In this document: in pieces, positions 60,417 through 64,000 of the stretch
Layout: every line of letters starts with the position of its first letter
Numbering within the stretch: the first letter of the stretch is position 1
From: Paraburkholderia kururiensis JCM 10599 = LMG 19447
GTDB lineage: Bacteria > Pseudomonadota > Gammaproteobacteria > Burkholderiales > Burkholderiaceae
Direction of reading: 5' to 3'
Length of the DNA stretch: 64,000 bases
NCBI RefSeq assembly: GCF_003986935.1
Contig: NZ_RJZE01000025.1
Location: forward strand, 1 to 64,000
Notes under the pieces: model-generated
Told to the model about the DNA's origin: nothing
Databases searched by the model: none
The model's input: only the letters and a program-made list of their open reading frames with translations
Made by a program: the position numbers and the translations under genes

Positions 60417-61438
60417 AATTCAGTTCGTTGCCGGGTGGCGTGGATGGCGCCGACGGCCGCCTGCTGCTCGTGTCGCGCGACCTTCGTTATGCGGTGGAGG
60501 CCACGCCGATTGCGCCGACGTTGCTCGATGCGCTGCAACGTTGGGACGCAGTCGCGCCGCTTCTCGAGGCACGTTACGACGCGCTCAATGCCGGCGCCTT
60601 GCCCGAGGCGCGCCCGTTCGATCCGCGGGCCTGCGCCGCGCCGTTGCCGCGCAGCCCGCAATGGTGCGACGGCTCGGCGTTCCTCAACCACGGCCGCCTG
60701 ATGGAACAGGCGTTCAATACGCCGCCCATTCCGGAGTTCGATACGGTGCCGGTCATGTACCAGGGCGCGAGCGACGACTTTCTTGGGCCGCATCAGGATG
60801 TGCCTTTGCCTGACGAAGACCACGGCATCGACTTCGAAGGCGAGTTCGGCGTGGTGGTGGCGAACGTGCCGATGGGCGTGTCGCCTCGCGATGCGCTTCG
60901 GCACGTCCGCCTCGTCGTGCAGCTCAACGACTGGAGCCTGCGCGCGTTCGGGCCGCGCGAGATGAAGACCGGCTTCGGTTTTTTGCAGGCCAAGCCCTCC
61001 ACGAGCTTTGCGCCCGTCGCGGTCACGCCGGACGAACTGGGTGAGCATTGGCACGACGGCCGCGTGCATCTGCGTTTGCATGTGGACTGGAACGATCGCT
61101 GGTTCGGGTACCCGCATGGCGGTGAAATGAACTTCGGTTTCGGCGATCTCATCGCGCATGCCGCGCGCACGCGCAGGCTGTCGGCGGGGACGATCGTCGG
61201 CTCCGGTACGGTGTCGAACGTGGACCGCCACGCAGGGTCCGCATGCATTGCCGAGCGGCGCGTGATCGAAATGATCGACGAAGGAAAGGCGCGCACGCCG
61301 TTCATGCAGTTTGGCGACCGGGTTCGCATGACGGCTCGCGACGACGCGGGCGGCGCGCCGTTTGGGTCGATCGACCAGCAGGTGGTGCGTGCGCTTCGTG
61401 GCGCAGAAGAGGTTGCAAACGAGGCGCCGCGATCATGA
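60413..61438 (+). CDS. Fumarylacetoacetate hydrolase family protein
   Basis: A 341-aa FAH-family enzyme with a FAH-like N-terminal domain. The catalytic domain has PVMYQGASDDFLGPHQDVPLP, acidic metal ligands in DFEGEFGVVVA and VQLNDWSLRA, and GFLQAKPSTSFAPVAVTP. It hydrolyses a beta-diketo or 2-oxo-enoate intermediate to acids that enter central metabolism. ATGA overlaps at both ends show tight operon coupling. Confidence 0.9.
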   Translation: MKFSSLPGGVDGADGRLLLVSRDLRYAVEATPIAPTLLDALQRWDAVAPLLEARYDALNAGALPEARPFDPRACAAPLPRSPQWCDGSAFLNHGRLMEQAFNTPPIPEFDTVPVMYQGASDDFLGPHQDVPLPDEDHGIDFEGEFGVVVANVPMGVSPRDALRHVRLVVQLNDWSLRAFGPREMKTGFGFLQAKPSTSFAPVAVTPDELGEHWHDGRVHLRLHVDWNDRWFGYPHGGEMNFGFGDLIAHAARTRRLSAGTIVGSGTVSNVDRHAGSACIAERRVIEMIDEGKARTPFMQFGDRVRMTARDDAGGAPFGSIDQQVVRALRGAEEVANEAPRS

Positions 61439-62403
61439 GAGTGCTCGTCACGGGAGCCGGCGGGTTCGTCGGGACCGCACTCGTCCACCGGCTGCTGCGC
61501 GAAGGCATCGCGCAGCGCGGCGATCTGTCGGAACTCGTGCTGATCGATCGGCAGATGGGGCTGGCGCAAGGCGATGCTCGCGTTACCGCGGTTGCCGGCG
61601 ATTTCGGCAGTCCGCAGGTGCTCGAACCGCTCCTGGCGAAACCGGTGGACGTCGTCTTTCATCTGGCAAGCGTGCCGGGCGCGCAGGCGGAAGCCGAGCC
61701 GGCCGTGGGCGACAGCGTGAATCTGTGGGGCATGCTCGCGCTGTTCGAACGTCTCGCGAAGCAGGCGGCGCAGTACGAAGGACGGGCGGCGCGCGTCGTC
61801 TACGCGAGCAGCGTCGCGGTGTTAGGCGAACCGTTGCCTTGCTCCGTCGATGAGCGCACAGCGCCACAACCGACCATCAGCTACGGCACGCACAAGCTCG
61901 TCGGCGAACTGCTCCTCGCTGACTGGACGCGCCGCGGCATGCTCGACGGCCGCTCGCTGCGTTTGCCGGGCATCGTGGCGCGGCCGGAGTTGTCGTCGGG
62001 GCATGGGTCGGCGTTCATGAGCCAGCTTTTTCGCATGGCGCAGCGCGGCGAGGCCTATACGTGCCCCGTTTCGCCCGCGGCCACCGTATGGTGGATGTCG
62101 CGAAGATGCTGCGTCGACAACCTGCTGCACGCCGCACGCATGCCGGCGGCGCATCTGCATGCCGGGCGAGTCTGGACGCCTCCGGTATTGCATCTGTCCG
62201 TGGGCCAGATCGTGGAGGCCTTGCGCCAGCGTTTCGGCGCGTTCGAGATCGACTACGCGCCCGTGGAGCGCATCGAACAGCGCTTCGGAAGGCAACCGCC
62301 ACTCACGGACGACCGCGCGCTCGCGGCCGGTTTCAGGGACGATGGCACGATCGACGCGCTCGTAGAGGCCGCGCTCGAGGGGGAAGACGGAACCCTGAAA
62401 TAG
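61435..62403 (+). CDS. NAD-dependent epimerase/dehydratase family protein
   Basis: A 322-aa extended SDR with NAD motif VTGAGGFVGTALVHRLL, a catalytic Ser in VYASSVAVLGEP and Tyr/Lys in SYGTHKLVGE. ATVWWMSRRCCVDNLLHA and the C-end resemble D-erythronate dehydrogenase (DenD)-like proteins. Last gene of the operon. It may oxidise a hydroxy-acid product or be a hitchhiker. No terminator is evident in the 200 bp that follow. Confidence 0.85.
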   Translation: MRVLVTGAGGFVGTALVHRLLREGIAQRGDLSELVLIDRQMGLAQGDARVTAVAGDFGSPQVLEPLLAKPVDVVFHLASVPGAQAEAEPAVGDSVNLWGMLALFERLAKQAAQYEGRAARVVYASSVAVLGEPLPCSVDERTAPQPTISYGTHKLVGELLLADWTRRGMLDGRSLRLPGIVARPELSSGHGSAFMSQLFRMAQRGEAYTCPVSPAATVWWMSRRCCVDNLLHAARMPAAHLHAGRVWTPPVLHLSVGQIVEALRQRFGAFEIDYAPVERIEQRFGRQPPLTDDRALAAGFRDDGTIDALVEAALEGEDGTLK

Positions 62404-62605
62404 ATGAGTGTTTGTGTTGACGCGACCGAACGTTAGATTCAGCGCCACTCAGCAAAGGGTGCGGGCTTTATGGGTCGCGGCGCAACCCTGGGGCGGGTTA
62501 AATAGCGCTGCCCTGGCCCGGAAGCGGATATGCCGCACGCCTCATACCCGTTGCCACCGTTCAGGGTCGTACAGTCACGTCTGCTCTCTACCGTGCTGTT
62601 GCTGA

Positions 62606-63625
62606 TCACCGGGGAACGCGATCCCGGTCATGGAAGTGTTGCATCCAATGCGGAAACGGCATTGGCGTCGCAGAGACCTCATCGAGGCGCGTGAGCTGTT
62701 CAGGGGTCAGCAGAAGGTTTTGCGCATCGAGATTTTCCGCGAGCTGCTCCGGCGTTCGAGCTCCGACGATGACAGAAGTCATCTGCTCGCGCGCGAGTAG
62801 CCACGCCAGTGCGACTTGCGCTGGCATAGTCGCCAGTTCGTTGGCCACTTCACGCAATACTTCAAGGATTGGCGCGGCCCTGACCGCATCAACGGGCGGA
62901 AAGTCGAGTTTCGCACGGCGCCCCGCAGTCTCACGCGTCGGTCCGTACTTGCCGCTCAGGTAACCGCCTGCGAGCGGGCTCCAGACCAGCAGGCCCAGCT
63001 TGTTTGCCGCAGCGACAGGCATGACTTCGTGCTCGACGTCGCGACTCGTCAGCGAGTAGTGAACCTGATTGCTCGCAAGAGGTATGCGATCTGTGCGGGT
63101 CGTTATGCCGAACGCCCGCTCGATATCAGCAGCGCTGAAATTGCACACGCCGATGTGACGCACCTTGCCCTGTGTAACCAGGTCATCGAGAACACGAAGC
63201 GTTTCATCGAGCGGCACAAGTAAGTCGCGATCGTGCAGTTGGAACAGGTCGATGTGATCGCGGCCGATTCTCTTCAGACTTGTCTCCACCGTGCGCATGA
63301 TGTGCGAGCGGCCCAACCCCACGTCGTTATGGCCGGAGCCGGTGCGCAGCCGGACCTTGGTCGCGACGAGCATCCGGCTTTCGTCGAGGCCCAGCACGCG
63401 TAGAACCTCCCCCACAACTTCTTCGGAGCGGCCCTGTGAGTAAGCGTCCGCCGTGTCGATCAGGTTGACGCCGCGCTCCACGGCCATCGCGACAAGCCGG
63501 GCGGCCTGAGCGCTGTCCAGTCCGGCAATGTCGCTCCAGACGCCTGAGCCGGCCCCGAACGTCATTGCGCCCAGGCTCAGCCGTGAGACGCGCAGGCCGG
63601 TTCTACCCAGTGTGCTGTATTCCAT
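62606..63625 (-). CDS. Aldo/keto reductase
   Basis: A 339-aa AKR with the tetrad Asp57 (LIDTADAY), Tyr62, Lys90 (VATKV) and His131 (LFQLHDRD), and the C-terminal cofactor stretch SVIVGARTPEQLAENL. It probably reduces aldehydes or ketones with NADPH. It is convergent with the catabolic operon (202 bp apart) and 80 bp downstream of the partial NmrA-like gene on the same strand, perhaps cotranscribed. Confidence 0.92.
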   Translation of the reverse strand: MEYSTLGRTGLRVSRLSLGAMTFGAGSGVWSDIAGLDSAQAARLVAMAVERGVNLIDTADAYSQGRSEEVVGEVLRVLGLDESRMLVATKVRLRTGSGHNDVGLGRSHIMRTVETSLKRIGRDHIDLFQLHDRDLLVPLDETLRVLDDLVTQGKVRHIGVCNFSAADIERAFGITTRTDRIPLASNQVHYSLTSRDVEHEVMPVAAANKLGLLVWSPLAGGYLSGKYGPTRETAGRRAKLDFPPVDAVRAAPILEVLREVANELATMPAQVALAWLLAREQMTSVIVGARTPEQLAENLDAQNLLLTPEQLTRLDEVSATPMPFPHWMQHFHDRDRVPR

Positions 63626-63705
63626 CGTGTATTCCTTGTGTGTACGGCAATGAGATGCAATGGCCTGTCCACGCGCAGTTGCCCGCGTCGGCCAATCGGC
63701 TCCGT

Positions 63706-64000
63706 TCAGACGGAACGTGACACAAGCTCGCCCAGAACCGTATCAAGCTCGACATCACCGCGGACTATTTCGTCAGGATTGCTCTCGAAATCGATCCAAC
63801 CTTCGTTGAACCCATCCAGCATGCGCATCCGTGGCAGCGGATATTTCATGCCCTGCGAGCGGAACAGCGCCTCCCAGGTCTGCCTGTCGACCACCTCGGC
63901 GCGGACGGGGCGGCCGAGCACGCGAGCGAATGTCGACGCGAGATCGTTGGGCGATACCCGGCGCGGGCCTTCGAGCTCGACGACGCGTACGCCGCTCCAC
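63706..64000 (-). CDS. NmrA-like NAD(P)-binding protein, C-terminal part (truncated by window edge)
   Basis: The frame is open to the right edge; 97 C-terminal residues are visible. VELEGPRRVSPNDLASTFARVLG and the final acidic segment match the C-terminus of NmrA/atypical SDR proteins. The start and the dinucleotide motif lie outside the window. Probably in one operon with the aldo/keto reductase. Confidence 0.7.
   Translation of the reverse strand, partial: WSGVRVVELEGPRRVSPNDLASTFARVLGRPVRAEVVDRQTWEALFRSQGMKYPLPRMRMLDGFNEGWIDFESNPDEIVRGDVELDTVLGELVSRSV

Overview
The window is about 64 kb of high-G+C DNA. Its gene content and codon use fit Burkholderiales, most likely Paraburkholderia, Caballeronia or Burkholderia. 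Supporting signs are six LysR regulators, amide and aromatic catabolic clusters, type VI secretion (T6SS) effector genes and many MFS carriers. It looks like an accessory region of a secondary chromosome or megaplasmid rather than a core region: no rRNA, tRNA, ribosomal or replication genes were seen. Genus and replicon are inferences.

Left part (1-6632): a T6SS effector/immunity array. A 5'-truncated Tle3-type phospholipase effector (DUF3274-like tail) is followed by a Tli3-like lipoprotein immunity gene. Two more rounds of [PAAR start fused to an effector tail + Tli3-like gene] follow, then a complete PAAR gene and a 469-aa membrane protein. The layout is best explained by two tandem duplications with breakpoints inside the effector and the PAAR gene. 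The third immunity gene is a mosaic of the first two.

6680-19000: a chemoreceptor, a LysR/NmrA-like pair, a MocR-type regulator, a collapsed AhpD remnant ahead of a secreted cupin, a LysR/SDR divergent pair with a clear LysR box, a methyltransferase, a large lipoprotein and an MFS carrier. 19041-24107: a three-gene sugar ABC importer next to L-fuconate dehydratase, so probably L-fucose uptake and non-phosphorylative breakdown. 24123-26606: a LysR and a DHA2-type drug exporter.

26642-38969: a complete amide-utilisation regulon. A LuxR/NarL-type response regulator and an unusual NCS1-permease/Cys-rich/histidine-kinase/receiver fusion are encoded divergently from a five-gene urea/amide-type ABC importer, formamidase (FmdA), an FmdB zinc-ribbon protein and aliphatic amidase (AmiE). 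A perfect palindrome with NarL-like 7-2-7 geometry lies in the shared promoter region.

39129-42300: a lower-G+C insert with an overlapping two-gene operon. One gene encodes a patatin phospholipase with a PLD-like C-terminal region; the other encodes a possible archaeo-eukaryotic-primase-like protein. It is preceded by intergenic DNA full of inverted repeats. This is the best candidate for an undescribed defence or conflict system.

42339-51456: an SDR/SRPBCC/SRPBCC/NADP-oxidoreductase operon divergent from a LysR gene, with a long perfect palindrome between them; then a LysR, MFS carrier, N-acyl-D-amino-acid deacylase and D-amino-acid dehydrogenase cluster. 51650-62403: a cupin pseudogene and a NodD-like LysR divergent from a ten-gene catabolic operon. 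Its products are an outer-membrane channel, C-C hydrolase, VOC dioxygenase, Rieske ferredoxin, FAD monooxygenase, MFS carrier, cyclase, cupin, FAH-family enzyme and epimerase, which suggests breakdown of an unidentified aromatic or N-heterocyclic compound. The window ends with an aldo/keto reductase and a truncated NmrA-like gene.
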